From positions 62,001-126,000 of the forward strand of contig NZ_JAJTTF010000013.1 of the NCBI RefSeq assembly GCF_021341785.1: a stretch of 64,000 bases of DNA, given 5' to 3'. The number at the start of each line of letters is the position of its first letter. Position 1 is the stretch's first letter. The DNA comes from Microbacterium sp. Au-Mic1. Lineage in GTDB: Bacteria; Actinomycetota; Actinomycetes; Actinomycetales; Microbacteriaceae. The position numbers and the translations under genes are program-made. Below the pieces are notes generated by a model that saw only the letters and a list, made by a program, of their open reading frames with translations, had not been told where the DNA came from and did not search any database. This document shows, in pieces, positions 44,262 to 51,974 of the stretch.

Positions 44262-45508
44262 GCGGTGATGTGACACCCCCGTCGACGGACACCTGGAACG
44301 GCACGATACCGGCGACGGGCGGTGCACCGGACGGCCCGCGGCCGATCGACGGGTTCATCCCCCCGCTCGAGGCCTGGCAGCAGGAGCCCAACCTGCGCTG
44401 GTCGATGCAGCACATGGCCGACTTCCTGCCGGTGCACGAGATCTCCTCGCGAGGACGCACGCTCGCGCTGCCCTCGGTTCCGGCGGACCTCAGCCACATC
44501 GACGTCCCGCATCCGTGGGAGCCGCGCTCGGCGCCGTTCGAGGACGTGATGGCTTCGACCTTCACGGACGGCTGGATCGCCTGTCGCGACGGCGCGGTCA
44601 TGGGCGAGCAGTACGTCGGCACGATGTCCCCGAGCGTGCTGCACCTGCTGATGTCGGTGAGCAAGTCGCTCACGACGGCGGTAGCCGGCACCCTCATGGG
44701 CGCCGGCGCGCTGGATGCGGGCGCGCAGGTCACCGCGTACGTCCCGGCGCTGATCGGATCCGGCTACGACGGCGCACGCGTGCGCGACCTTCTCGACATG
44801 CGCACCGGTGTGCGGTTCTCGGAGGCGTATCTGGATGAGAACGCCGAGGTCCGCCTGCTCGAGGAGGCCATCGGCTGGGCGCCCCGCCGTCACCCCGACA
44901 CCCCCGGCACACTGCGCGACTTCCTCGCCACCCTGGGCGCGGACGGGCCGCACGGCGGCCGTTTCGACTACAAGTCCTGCGAGACGGACGCGCTCGCGTT
45001 CGTGCTCGAGGGCGCGACGGGGATGCACGCGGCCGATCTCATGTCCGAACGGCTGTGGGGCCCGATGGGGGCGGAGTCCGGCGCCAACGTCGGCGTGGAC
45101 GCGGTCGGCGCGGGCATGTTCGACGGCGGCGTCTCGGCGTCGCTGCGGGATCTGCTGCGCTTCGGCACGCTGTTCCTGCGCGACGGGGCGGCGATGGACG
45201 GGAAGCAGGTGCTCCCCTCGTCGTGGATCGCCGAGACGATGACAGGCGCACCGGACTCCCGGGCGGCCTTCGCCAACGCCGCGGAGCCGACGCTCATGCC
45301 CGGCGGCATGTACCGCAACGGGTTCTGGTTCCCGTACCCGGGGTCGGACGTCTTCCTCGCACTCGGCATCCACGGCCAGATGATCTACGTCAACCGCCCG
45401 GCGAACGTCGTTGCCGCCAAGCTCTCCAGCTGGCCCACCCCGCAGGACGCGGAGCGGCTGCTGTGGACGATCAAGGCCTTCGACGCCGTCGCCCGCACGA
45501 TCCGCTGA
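44258..45508 (+). CDS. Serine hydrolase (beta-lactamase class C fold) coupled to ATP-grasp
   Basis: 416 residues, no signal peptide, so probably cytoplasmic, unlike most of this family. Motifs are SVSK (Ser133, Lys136), YKS (Tyr238) in RFDYKSCETDA, and GIHGQ near residue 370 for the third motif. It resembles 6-aminohexanoate-dimer hydrolase-type enzymes in layout, with GMYRNGFWFPYPGSD near the C-terminus. The ATG overlaps the ATP-grasp stop. Confidence 0.87.
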   Translation: MSGDVTPPSTDTWNGTIPATGGAPDGPRPIDGFIPPLEAWQQEPNLRWSMQHMADFLPVHEISSRGRTLALPSVPADLSHIDVPHPWEPRSAPFEDVMASTFTDGWIACRDGAVMGEQYVGTMSPSVLHLLMSVSKSLTTAVAGTLMGAGALDAGAQVTAYVPALIGSGYDGARVRDLLDMRTGVRFSEAYLDENAEVRLLEEAIGWAPRRHPDTPGTLRDFLATLGADGPHGGRFDYKSCETDALAFVLEGATGMHAADLMSERLWGPMGAESGANVGVDAVGAGMFDGGVSASLRDLLRFGTLFLRDGAAMDGKQVLPSSWIAETMTGAPDSRAAFANAAEPTLMPGGMYRNGFWFPYPGSDVFLALGIHGQMIYVNRPANVVAAKLSSWPTPQDAERLLWTIKAFDAVARTIR

Positions 45509-45517
45509 CCGAGTCGA

Positions 45518-45540
45518 CCCGGCCGAATCTCTCGGCCGGG
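45518..45540 (+). terminator. Hairpin after the serine hydrolase
   Basis: CCCGGCCGA (45518-45526) and TCGGCCGGG (45532-45540), 5-nt loop, 9 nt after the stop; it abuts the next palindrome. Confidence 0.7.
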
Positions 45541-45588
45541 GAGCGATGTCTGTCGCGTTTCGGATCCGAACCCGACAGACATCGCTCC
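45540..45588. repeat. Palindrome with GGAGCGATGT word
   Basis: GGAGCGATGTCTGTCG (45540-45555) and its exact complement CGACAGACATCGCTCC (45573-45588), with the small palindrome TTCGGATCCGAA in the loop. A relative with the same outer word is at 63679-63727. Confidence 0.85.
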
Positions 45589-45629
45589 TCGAACCCGGAA
45601 TCTCCACGCCCGGAGCCCCCCGGAATCCG

Positions 45630-45635
45630 TACGAT
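45630..45635 (+). promoter_or_regulatory. Leaderless -10 box of the 199-residue protein
   Basis: TACGAT ends 6 nt before the ATG at 45642. Confidence 0.55.
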
Positions 45636-45641
45636 GGGGCC

Positions 45642-46241
45642 ATGGTCGACAAGCCGCAGTGGCTGGTGCGCGAGGAGGCCGGGATCCCGGTGCTCGTCGC
45701 GCTCGCGCTGCGCCAGCGACTCGGGATACGGACCCCCGCCGAACTCCCCACGCTGAGGGATCATCCGCTGCGCGCGTTCGACGACGCCGGGGCGGACGAC
45801 GCCCTCGAACGTCAATGGCGGGCGTACTGGGACATGACGGTCGAACCGGAGACGCACCCCTCCGCCGCTCCGCTCGAGCTCATCGACGGCTTCGACACGA
45901 TCGTCGCGCTGCCGGCCGTCGGAGCCGAACGGCTGCGCGCGGCCATCGCACCGCTCGCCGCAGAGGTGGTGCGCTACGCGAACGAGGCGCAGCAGCGCTA
46001 TTCGAAGTCGGTCTCGGGCACCGGTGACCCGTACCGGGCCTACGCCGCGGCGCTCGCGGAGTTCGAGCGCGACACCGGGCGCCGGGCGCACTCCTTCGAG
46101 CTCAACGTGCACGTGCTGCCGCTCGCGCAGCGCGGGATCTGGCGCATCGGGGCGTTCAGCATCGCGGTGACCGACAGCCTCCGGCACGACCCGGTCGACT
46201 TCGACAGCGCCATCCGCCCCGTCATCGCCGAAGTGGCCTGA
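45642..46241 (+). CDS. Conserved-looking hypothetical protein, 199 residues
   Basis: Soluble, no signal peptide or membrane segment. Visible features are an N-terminal helix WLVREEAGIPVLVALALRQR, a central WRAYWDMTVEPETHPS, a helix YANEAQQRYSKSV, and a C-terminal domain with FELNVHVLPLAQRGIWRIG then SIAVTDSLRHDP. I do not recognise the family. The leaderless promoter and codon use match neighbouring housekeeping genes, so it is probably real. Confidence 0.75.
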   Translation: MVDKPQWLVREEAGIPVLVALALRQRLGIRTPAELPTLRDHPLRAFDDAGADDALERQWRAYWDMTVEPETHPSAAPLELIDGFDTIVALPAVGAERLRAAIAPLAAEVVRYANEAQQRYSKSVSGTGDPYRAYAAALAEFERDTGRRAHSFELNVHVLPLAQRGIWRIGAFSIAVTDSLRHDPVDFDSAIRPVIAEVA

Positions 46242-46322
46242 ACGGCGCTCACGCGGTCGGCGCGTGGAGCTGCTCCGCCCCTTCAGGACGGGAGGTTGCT
46301 CGGCCTCCGGTGCTCGCGTGGT

Positions 46323-46418
46323 CCCGTTTGGGGCGCGATCTGGCCGTTTGGGGCGCGCCACCACCGCCAAACCCGGCGCGAGGCGCCCCAAAACGTGGAA
46401 ACACGCCCCGAAACGGCC
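46323..46418. repeat. Nested palindrome with word CGTTTGGGGCGCG, two forward and two reverse copies
   Basis: CGTTTGGGGCGCG at 46325-46337 and 46445-like spacing is not seen; the second forward copy is GGCCGTTTGGGGCGCG at 46342-46357. Reverse copies are CGCCCCAAAACG (46384-46395) and CGCCCCGAAACGGCC (46404-46418). It lies between two convergent genes. Confidence 0.8.
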
Positions 46419-46507
46419 GCGCGGGTGCTCGCGCAAGGCCAGCCGCCCCCTGCGCCCACGTGCTCGAACGGGGCCAGCCGCGCCCGGTGCTCGCGCTTCC
46501 GCGCGTG

Positions 46508-46825
46508 CTATTCGGCGATGGTCTCGTGGTCGACGCGCACCACGCGCTCGCTGCGGCGGGCCACTCGCTCGAGCAGCAGCGCGAGGACGCCGAACACGGC
46601 GACGCCGGCCGGCACCGTCCACAGCAGCAGGAAGCCGAACACCTGCCCGAACGGGTAGGCGACCTGCGTGGCCTCCGAGGCGTCGAAGTTGCCGAACACG
46701 GTCAGCAGGAACGCGAGAACCACGCCCAGCCCTACGCCGATGCCGAGGAAGACGCCCCAGCGCGGTGCACGACGAACGCGTGCCTCGACGATCTCGGGCG
46801 TGCGGTGCGGCTGCGACGTGCTCAT
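46508..46825 (-). CDS. Small two-helix membrane protein, unknown
   Basis: 105 residues with two hydrophobic helices (GVFLGIGVGLGVVLAFLLTV and FGFLLLWTVPAGVAVFGVLALLL), a basic N-terminus and charged C-terminus ERVARRSERVVRVDHETIAE. The start at 46825 is supported by GACAAT ending 6 nt upstream. Homologues in Microbacterium are, from memory, called potassium-transporter-like, but nothing here supports transport. Confidence 0.7.
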   Translation of the reverse strand: MSTSQPHRTPEIVEARVRRAPRWGVFLGIGVGLGVVLAFLLTVFGNFDASEATQVAYPFGQVFGFLLLWTVPAGVAVFGVLALLLERVARRSERVVRVDHETIAE

Positions 46826-46831
46826 GGATCC

Positions 46832-46837
46832 ATTGTC
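46832..46837 (-). promoter_or_regulatory. Leaderless -10 box of the small membrane protein
   Basis: GACAAT on the minus strand ends 6 nt before the ATG at 46825. Confidence 0.45.
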
Positions 46838-46869
46838 CCACGCGCACCTGTGCGCGTCCCCGAGGGCGA

Positions 46870-47238
46870 TCAGGGCCGCAGCGGCAGCAGCGCGGTGAGG
46901 TCGGCGCGAGTGCCGGAGGCGTGTATGCGGCCCGCCTCGAGGGCGGCGGCCCAGGTCTCGGCTCCGGTCGCGACGGCGATCCACGTGGCCGGATCCAGCT
47001 CGACGACGTTCGGCGGGGTGCCGCGGGTGTGCCGCGGCCCCTGCACCACCTGCACGGCGCCGAACGGCGGGACCCGCACCTCCACGCTGTTGCCCGGAGC
47101 CTTCTCGTCGAGCAGCTGCAGCAGATAGCGCACGCCCATGGCGTAGTCGGAACGCGCGGGCCGCTCCCCGGCGGCGAGCGCGGCACGGGCTGCGTCGAGC
47201 GCCGCGCGCCCCGCCGCCGTGTCGATCCTGCTCGCCAT
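46870..47238 (-). CDS. Sterol-carrier-family (SCP2-like) protein
   Basis: 122 residues: an N-terminal helix ARAALAAGERPARSDYAMGV, VRYLLQLLDEKAPGNSVEVRVPPFGAVQ, then VVELDPATWIAVATGAETWAAAL. This matches the small actinobacterial sterol-carrier family often found near purine genes. Lipid ligand unknown. The start at 47238 is supported by TACGCT 6 nt upstream. Confidence 0.82.
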   Translation of the reverse strand: MASRIDTAAGRAALDAARAALAAGERPARSDYAMGVRYLLQLLDEKAPGNSVEVRVPPFGAVQVVQGPRHTRGTPPNVVELDPATWIAVATGAETWAAALEAGRIHASGTRADLTALLPLRP

Positions 47239-47244
47239 GCATCC

Positions 47245-47250
47245 AGCGTA
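47245..47250 (-). promoter_or_regulatory. Leaderless -10 box of the sterol-carrier gene
   Basis: TACGCT on the minus strand ends 6 nt before the ATG at 47238. Confidence 0.55.
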
Positions 47251-47292
47251 GGCGGGTGGCGGGGTTCCCGCGCCTGCCGGGTGGGGCGGGCG

Positions 47293-47298
47293 TAGGCT
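47293..47298 (+). promoter_or_regulatory. Leaderless -10 box of the Nudix gene
   Basis: TAGGCT ends 7 nt before the ATG at 47306. Confidence 0.55.
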
Positions 47299-47305
47299 CG
47301 GAGCG

Positions 47306-47986
47306 ATGACCGCGGACACACAGACCCTGCGCGGCGCGCGCGCCGAGCTCCTCGCCGCCGTGCAGCGCGGCGAGTCGTGGCTGCCGCCGTACCCGCAGAT
47401 CGTCAACGAGCCCGTGCCCGCGGCGGTGCTGATGCTGTTCGGCCGCCTCGACAGCATCCCGGCGCGCGCCGACGAGGCGACGGTCGCCGCCGACCTGGAC
47501 GTGCTGCTGCAGCGCAGGGCGCGCACCCTGAACTCCCACCCGGGCCAGGTGTCGTTCCCCGGCGGACGCAGCGAGCCGGAGGACGCGGACGCCGCGGCCA
47601 CGGCGTTGCGCGAGGCCCAGGAGGAGACCGGCCTGGATCCGTCCGGGGTGGAAGTGCTCGCCTCGCTGCCGGATCTGCCGCTCGCCGCGAGCAACCACCT
47701 GGTCACGCCGGTGCTCGCCTGGTGGCGGGTGCCGTCGCGCGTCGCTGCGGTCGACCACGCCGAGACTGTGGAGGTGTTCCGGGTCCCGGTCGCGCAGCTG
47801 CTCGACCCCGCCAGCCGGTTCACCTCGACGCTGAGCCGTGCTGGTGCGACCTATCGCGGGCCGGCGTTCGACATCGACGGCACGATCGTGTGGGGTTTCA
47901 CCGCCGGCGTGCTGGACGGCCTGTTCGAGGCCGCCGGGTGGACGATCCCGTGGGATCGATCCGTGGAGCGCCCGATCACGCTGTGA
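47306..47986 (+). CDS. Nudix hydrolase, coenzyme A pyrophosphatase type
   Basis: 226 residues. The Nudix box is GGRSEPEDADAAATALREAQ followed by EETGL. The stretch before it, NSHPGQVSFP, is the extra signature of CoA-diphosphatase Nudix enzymes (NUDT7/CoAse-like). It would cleave CoA or acyl-CoA to phosphopantetheine and 3',5'-ADP. It is divergent from the sterol-carrier gene, 67 nt apart, with both genes apparently leaderless. Confidence 0.88.
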   Translation: MTADTQTLRGARAELLAAVQRGESWLPPYPQIVNEPVPAAVLMLFGRLDSIPARADEATVAADLDVLLQRRARTLNSHPGQVSFPGGRSEPEDADAAATALREAQEETGLDPSGVEVLASLPDLPLAASNHLVTPVLAWWRVPSRVAAVDHAETVEVFRVPVAQLLDPASRFTSTLSRAGATYRGPAFDIDGTIVWGFTAGVLDGLFEAAGWTIPWDRSVERPITL

Positions 47987-48051
47987 GGCGCGGCCGCATC
48001 GTGCCGTGCTGCCGTGCTGCCGTGCGGATCCTGCCCGGATCCGCAGCGCCG

Positions 48052-48130
48052 TCTGCAGGATCACGCGACGGATGCAGGACCGTTCCGGCGGTCCGGCCCT
48101 GCATCCGTCGCACGGTCCTGCATCCGTCGC
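48052..48130. repeat. Nested palindrome with word GATGCAGGACCG
   Basis: GCGACGGATGCAGGACCG (48065-48082) and CGGTCCTGCATCCGTCGC (48113-48130) are perfect 18-bp complements. A partial forward copy, CTGCAGGATCACGC, precedes and a partial reverse copy, CCTGCATCCGTCGC, lies inside. Same word-word-reverse-reverse plan as the other elements. Confidence 0.8.
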
Positions 48131-48146
48131 ACCGCCGGGCACCCGC

Positions 48147-48265
48147 CGCCCGAGCCGGTGTTCGTCGCACCGCCCCACCACCCGACGCCCGAGCTGGCAT
48201 CCGTTGTATCGACCGGCCACCCCGCCGCCCGAGCTGGTGTCCGTCACACCGCCCGGGCATCCGCT
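48147..48265 (+). repeat. Degenerate ~40-bp tandem repeat, three units
   Basis: CGCCCGAGC recurs at 48147, 48186 and 48226, followed each time by (C/T)GG(T/C)(G/A)T(C/T)CGT. Unit length 39-40 bp, partly degenerate. The units continue words of the adjacent palindrome. Confidence 0.65.
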
Positions 48266-48295
48266 GCCGACCGTCATCCGCATGCGCCCGCTCGG

Positions 48296-48301
48296 TAGGC
48301 T
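48296..48301 (+). promoter_or_regulatory. Leaderless -10 box of purD
   Basis: TAGGCT ends 6 nt before the GTG at 48308. Confidence 0.55.
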
Positions 48302-48307
48302 TGCGGG

Positions 48308-49585
48308 GTGAAGATCCTCGTCCTCGGTTCCGGTGCCCGTGAGCACGCGATCATCCTCGCCCTGCGCGCCGAGCGCAGGGGCCACGAGATCCTCTGCGCC
48401 CCCGGCAACGCCGGCATCGCGCAGCACGCGACCCTGGTCGAGGTGGATCCGATGGACGGATCCGCCGTGCGCGCCTTCGCCGACGAGCACGCCGTCGACC
48501 TCGTCGTCATCGGCCCCGAGGCGCCGCTCGTCGCGGGCGTCGCCGATGTGGTCCGCGAGCACGGGATCCCCGTCTTCGGCCCGGGTCGCGCCGCGGCACA
48601 GCTGGAGGGGTCCAAGGCGTTCGCGAAGCGGATCATGGAGGCGGCCTCCGTGCCGACCGGTCGCGCCGTGCGCGCGGCCACGACGGCGCAGGTCGAGGCG
48701 GCGTTCGACGATTTCGGTGCGCCGTACGTCGTGAAGGCCGACGGCCTGGCCGCGGGCAAGGGCGTGATCGTCACCTCCGACCGCGCCGCCGCCCTCGCGC
48801 ACGCGGAGCACTACCTGCCGCACGGGCCGGTGCTCATCGAGGAGTTCCTCACCGGACCCGAGGTCTCGCTGTTCTTCCTCAGCGACGGCGACACGGTGCG
48901 CGCCCTGAGCCCCGCACAGGACTTCAAGCGCGCCCTCGACGGCGACGAGGGGCCGAACACCGGCGGCATGGGTGCCTACTCCCCGCTGCCCTGGCTCGAC
49001 GAGCAGTTCGGCAGCGAGGCGGCGTTCGTCGAGGAGGTCACCCGCACCGTCGCCCTCCCCGTCGTTAAGCAGCTCGACGCCGAGGGCACGCCGTTCATCG
49101 GCCTGCTCTATGCCGGCCTCATCCTCACCCCCGCCGGCGTGCGCGTGATCGAGTTCAATGCGCGCTTCGGCGACCCCGAGACCCAGGTCGTGCTGCCGCG
49201 CCTGCGCACCCCGCTGTCGCAGCTGCTGCTCGCCGCCGCGACCGGCACCCTCGAGGACCAGCCGCAGCCGCAGTTCTCCGGCGACGTCGCGATCACCGTC
49301 GTGCTCGCGAGCGAGGGCTACCCCGAGGCGCCGCAGACCGGCCGCCCGATCGAGGGCCTGGCCGAAGCGGCGGCCGTCGAGGGCGTCGGCATCGTGCACG
49401 CCGCGACCGCGGGCCCCGACGCACCGGGCGGCAACCTCATCGCCACCGGCGGCCGGGTGCTGAACGTGGTCGCGACCGGATCCGACTTCGCCGACGCCCG
49501 CGCCCGCGCCTACGAGGCGATCGGCCGGATCCGCCTCGACGGTGCGCAGTACCGCACCGACATCGCCGCCCGCGTCGCACAGTAG
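48308..49585 (+). CDS. purD: Phosphoribosylamine-glycine ligase (GAR synthetase)
   Basis: Second step of purine synthesis, ATP-dependent ligation of glycine to phosphoribosylamine. 425 residues, normal length. Motifs are ILVLGSGAREHAIILAL, VVIGPEAPLVAGVAD, the ATP-grasp VKADGLAAGKGVIV, GPNTGGMGAYSPLP and RVIEFNARFGDPETQVVLPR. GTG start, leaderless. Confidence 0.97.
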   Translation: MKILVLGSGAREHAIILALRAERRGHEILCAPGNAGIAQHATLVEVDPMDGSAVRAFADEHAVDLVVIGPEAPLVAGVADVVREHGIPVFGPGRAAAQLEGSKAFAKRIMEAASVPTGRAVRAATTAQVEAAFDDFGAPYVVKADGLAAGKGVIVTSDRAAALAHAEHYLPHGPVLIEEFLTGPEVSLFFLSDGDTVRALSPAQDFKRALDGDEGPNTGGMGAYSPLPWLDEQFGSEAAFVEEVTRTVALPVVKQLDAEGTPFIGLLYAGLILTPAGVRVIEFNARFGDPETQVVLPRLRTPLSQLLLAAATGTLEDQPQPQFSGDVAITVVLASEGYPEAPQTGRPIEGLAEAAAVEGVGIVHAATAGPDAPGGNLIATGGRVLNVVATGSDFADARARAYEAIGRIRLDGAQYRTDIAARVAQ

Positions 49586-49633
49586 GCGGGGCGGGCCGGA
49601 CTCCGTCCGCCGCGGACGTCGACCCACGCTCAA

Positions 49634-49717
49634 CGTCGATACCCCCTCGCGGCGCCGATACCCCCTCGCACGGACGTCCGTGCGAGGGGGTATCGGCGCT
49701 CAGAGGGGGTATCGGCG
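49634..49717. repeat. Nested palindrome with word GATACCCCCTCGC, containing a perfect 48-bp palindrome
   Basis: Forward copies CGTCGATACCCCCTCGC (49634-49650) and CGCCGATACCCCCTCGC (49653-49669); reverse copies GCGAGGGGGTATCGGCG (49682-49698) and GAGGGGGTATCGGCG (49703-49717). Bases 49652-49699 are a loop-free perfect palindrome. It lies between convergent purD and the MFS exporter. Confidence 0.9.
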
Positions 49718-49761
49718 AGATGAGCCCGCGCCAGGTGGGCCAGTCCGCGGCGAGACCGACC

Positions 49762-51249
49762 TCAGCGCTTCACGAGGTGCTCCGGACGCTGCATGAAGAG
49801 GATCCCGATCACGCCGAGGAACAGCACGACGGCGGGCAGGATCATCGACTGCGCCATGGCCGTGGAGAACCCCGCCACCACGAACTCGGGCAGCTTGCCG
49901 GTGCCGAAGTCGCCGCCGTGGCTGGCGGCCCCCGGGAGGTTCGCCTCGAGCCGGCCCTGCATGAGCGCGGCGATGGCGGCCGATCCCAGGACGGATCCGA
50001 TGGTGCGGGTCGTGTTGTAGATGCCTGCACCCGCGCCCGCCTGCCGCGGCGCGAGGTTGCGCGTCGCGGTGGTGGCCAGCGGGCCCCACATCCCCGCCTG
50101 GCCGATGCCCATCAGCGCGGACGGGAGCAGGAACATCCAGATCGGGGTGTCCGGGTTCATCAGCAGGCCGTACCAGATCAGCGCGAGCGTGGTGAGCCCG
50201 AGTCCCGGTACGAGCAGGATCCGCGGATCCACCCGGTCGAGGATGCGACCCGCGATCGGGGCGAGCACACCAGACAGCACCGCCATCGGGATCAGCAGCA
50301 GCGCCGCCTGGGTCGGCGTGAGACCGCGGGCGAGCTGGTAGAAGAACATCATCGGCAGGGACATCGACGTCACGGTGAAGCCGACCGCGGCGATCCCGAA
50401 GTTCGCGACCGAGAAGTTGCGGTCGCGGAACAGGCCGAGCGGCACCAGCGGCTCGCTGCGGGTCTTCGCCTGCTGCCAGATGAAGACTCCCATCACGACG
50501 ACGCCGGCCCCGATCATGACCCAGATCCATCCGGCCCAGTCGTAGTGCTGGCCCTCCTGCAGCCCGAACACGATGAGGAACAGCCCGAGCGCGCTGAGCA
50601 CGACGCCGACCATGTCGAACCGGTGCTCGTGCGTCTTCAGGTGCGGGACGAGGATCCAGGCCAGCACGAAGCCGATCACGCCCACCGGGAGGTTGATGAA
50701 GAAGATCCACTCCCATCCGAAGGCGTCCACCAGCAGGCCGCCGGCGAGCGGGCCCACGAGCGTCGCGACGCCCGCCGTCGCGCCCCACAGCCCCATCGCG
50801 GCACCGCGGCGCTCGGCCGGGAAGGTGCGCGTGATGACCGCCATGGTCTGCGGTGTCATCAGCGCGGCGCCGAGGCCCTGCACCGCGCGGAAGGCGATCA
50901 GCATCCCGAGGGAGTTGGAGAGACCGCAGCCGAGCGAGGCCAGGGTGAAGATCGTCAGGCCGATCAGGTAGATGTTCTTCGGACCGAACCGGTCACCGAG
51001 ACGGCCGGTGATCAACAGGGGCACGGCGTAGGCGAGCAGGTAGGCGCTGGTCACCCACACGACGTTGTCGAGGTTGTTCGTCGACGGGTCGAGGGCGGCC
51101 TTGATGGCCGGGTTCGCGACCGAGACGATCGTGGTGTCCACGAGGATCATGAAGAAGCCGATGACCAGCGCCCAGAGGGCGGGCCACGGGCTCTTCGGCT
51201 TGTGGCCGGCGGCGTAGGCGCCGGTCGACGTGCCGATGGTTTCAGCCAT
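49762..51249 (-). CDS. MFS drug exporter, DHA2 (14-helix) type
   Basis: 495 residues. It opens LWALVIGFFMILVDTTIVSV, with VVWVTSAYLLAYAVPLLITG, GRLGDRFGPKNIYLIGL and the antiporter motif region GAAMGLWGATAGVATLVGPL. About 14 membrane segments. The start at 51249 (GAAAGG 8 nt upstream) makes it overlap the PadR stop by 8 nt. It is probably controlled by that PadR repressor; drug specificity unknown. Confidence 0.92.
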   Translation of the reverse strand: MAETIGTSTGAYAAGHKPKSPWPALWALVIGFFMILVDTTIVSVANPAIKAALDPSTNNLDNVVWVTSAYLLAYAVPLLITGRLGDRFGPKNIYLIGLTIFTLASLGCGLSNSLGMLIAFRAVQGLGAALMTPQTMAVITRTFPAERRGAAMGLWGATAGVATLVGPLAGGLLVDAFGWEWIFFINLPVGVIGFVLAWILVPHLKTHEHRFDMVGVVLSALGLFLIVFGLQEGQHYDWAGWIWVMIGAGVVVMGVFIWQQAKTRSEPLVPLGLFRDRNFSVANFGIAAVGFTVTSMSLPMMFFYQLARGLTPTQAALLLIPMAVLSGVLAPIAGRILDRVDPRILLVPGLGLTTLALIWYGLLMNPDTPIWMFLLPSALMGIGQAGMWGPLATTATRNLAPRQAGAGAGIYNTTRTIGSVLGSAAIAALMQGRLEANLPGAASHGGDFGTGKLPEFVVAGFSTAMAQSMILPAVVLFLGVIGILFMQRPEHLVKR

Positions 51250-51850
51250 TCTTGTGTGCCTTTCGTTTGGCAAGAAGGTGGTCGGGATCGGGCCCCCAGG
51301 AGAAGTCGGAGGAGGCGATCCGGGGGATCAGCGTGCCGAGCCAGTCGATCTCCGCCTGCAGCATCAAGCGGTGCCGGAAGGGCTCGAGGAGATACTGCTC
51401 GGGGACCTCGCGGGTCTCCGCACCGTCCAGCACGCCGTCCAGCGTCTCGAGCTCCTCGCGGAGCAGCGCGAGCCGCTGGGTGAGCAGGTCGACCGCCTCG
51501 TCCCGGTCGAGGTTGTGCGCCTCGGCCAGTGCGACGCGGAAGGGCGTCTGCCGCCGGCTGCCGCCGAGCTCGCGGCGCACCCACTCGCGCACCGCATCCG
51601 CGCCCGCCGGGGTGACCGCGTAGGTGGTGCGCTCGGGGCGGTTGCCGTCGCGATCGACGCCGACCTCCTCGAGCAGTCCCTGTCCGTGCAGGCGGGACAC
51701 GGTGTGGTACAGCGTGCCGTGGGAGATCGGGATGATCCGGTCGTCGCGGCGGGCGCGCAGCAGCCGCGCCATCTCGTAAGGGTGCATGTCGCCCTCGCTC
51801 AGCAGTGCGAGCACCATCACCCCCAACGGGGTGAGCGCCGGATCCTTCAC
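51242..51850 (-). CDS. PadR-family repressor of the MFS exporter
   Basis: 202 residues. The winged helix has TPLGVMVLALLSEGDMHPYE and the family segment ISHGTLYHTVSRLHGQGLLEE. A long C-terminal dimerisation region follows (AVDLLTQRLALLREELETLDG), closing with DHLLAKRKAHKNG. It is first in a two-gene operon with the exporter it probably represses. A perfect 24-bp palindrome lies 14 nt before its start. Confidence 0.92.
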   Translation of the reverse strand: MKDPALTPLGVMVLALLSEGDMHPYEMARLLRARRDDRIIPISHGTLYHTVSRLHGQGLLEEVGVDRDGNRPERTTYAVTPAGADAVREWVRRELGGSRRQTPFRVALAEAHNLDRDEAVDLLTQRLALLREELETLDGVLDGAETREVPEQYLLEPFRHRLMLQAEIDWLGTLIPRIASSDFSWGPDPDHLLAKRKAHKNG

Positions 51851-51863
51851 TTCACTCCATCCC

Positions 51864-51900
51864 GACTAGTCCATGTGGACTAGTCGAATTGGACTATACG
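51864..51900 (-). promoter_or_regulatory. PadR operator and promoter of the exporter operon
   Basis: CGACTAGTCCA (51864-51874), TG, TGGACTAGTCG (51877-51887): a perfect palindrome. A further half-site TGGACTA follows at 51891-51897 and overlaps the minus-strand -10 TATAGT (51895-51900). Repression by covering the start site is likely. Confidence 0.75.
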
Positions 51901-51974
51901 CGACTTCGACCATCCCCACCAGCCCCGCGGGGCTCGCGCCTCCAGGACTCCACGGCGCCCGCTCGCTGTCGGGT

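Larger units (their letters stand above)
47987..48307. other. Gene-free stretch between Nudix and purD, filled by repeats
   Basis: 321 nt with no coding gene I can support. It begins with three GTGCTGCC-like words (near 48002-48025), then the nested palindrome 48052-48130, the ~40-bp tandem repeat 48147-48265, and ends with the purD promoter box. Confidence 0.75.

Noticed and set aside
45540..45600. tRNA-like fold with a TCGAACCCGG end
   Set aside because: The region is a simple long palindrome without acceptor or anticodon arms.
46508..49633. A 1041-codon open frame on the minus strand
   Set aside because: It is antisense to purD and the Nudix gene with low-complexity Arg/Gly-rich translation; only its last 105 codons (46508-46825) look like a real protein.
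49634..49717. CRISPR-like array
   Set aside because: Words repeat in inverted, not direct, orientation and spacing is too short; no cas genes are near any repeat in the window.
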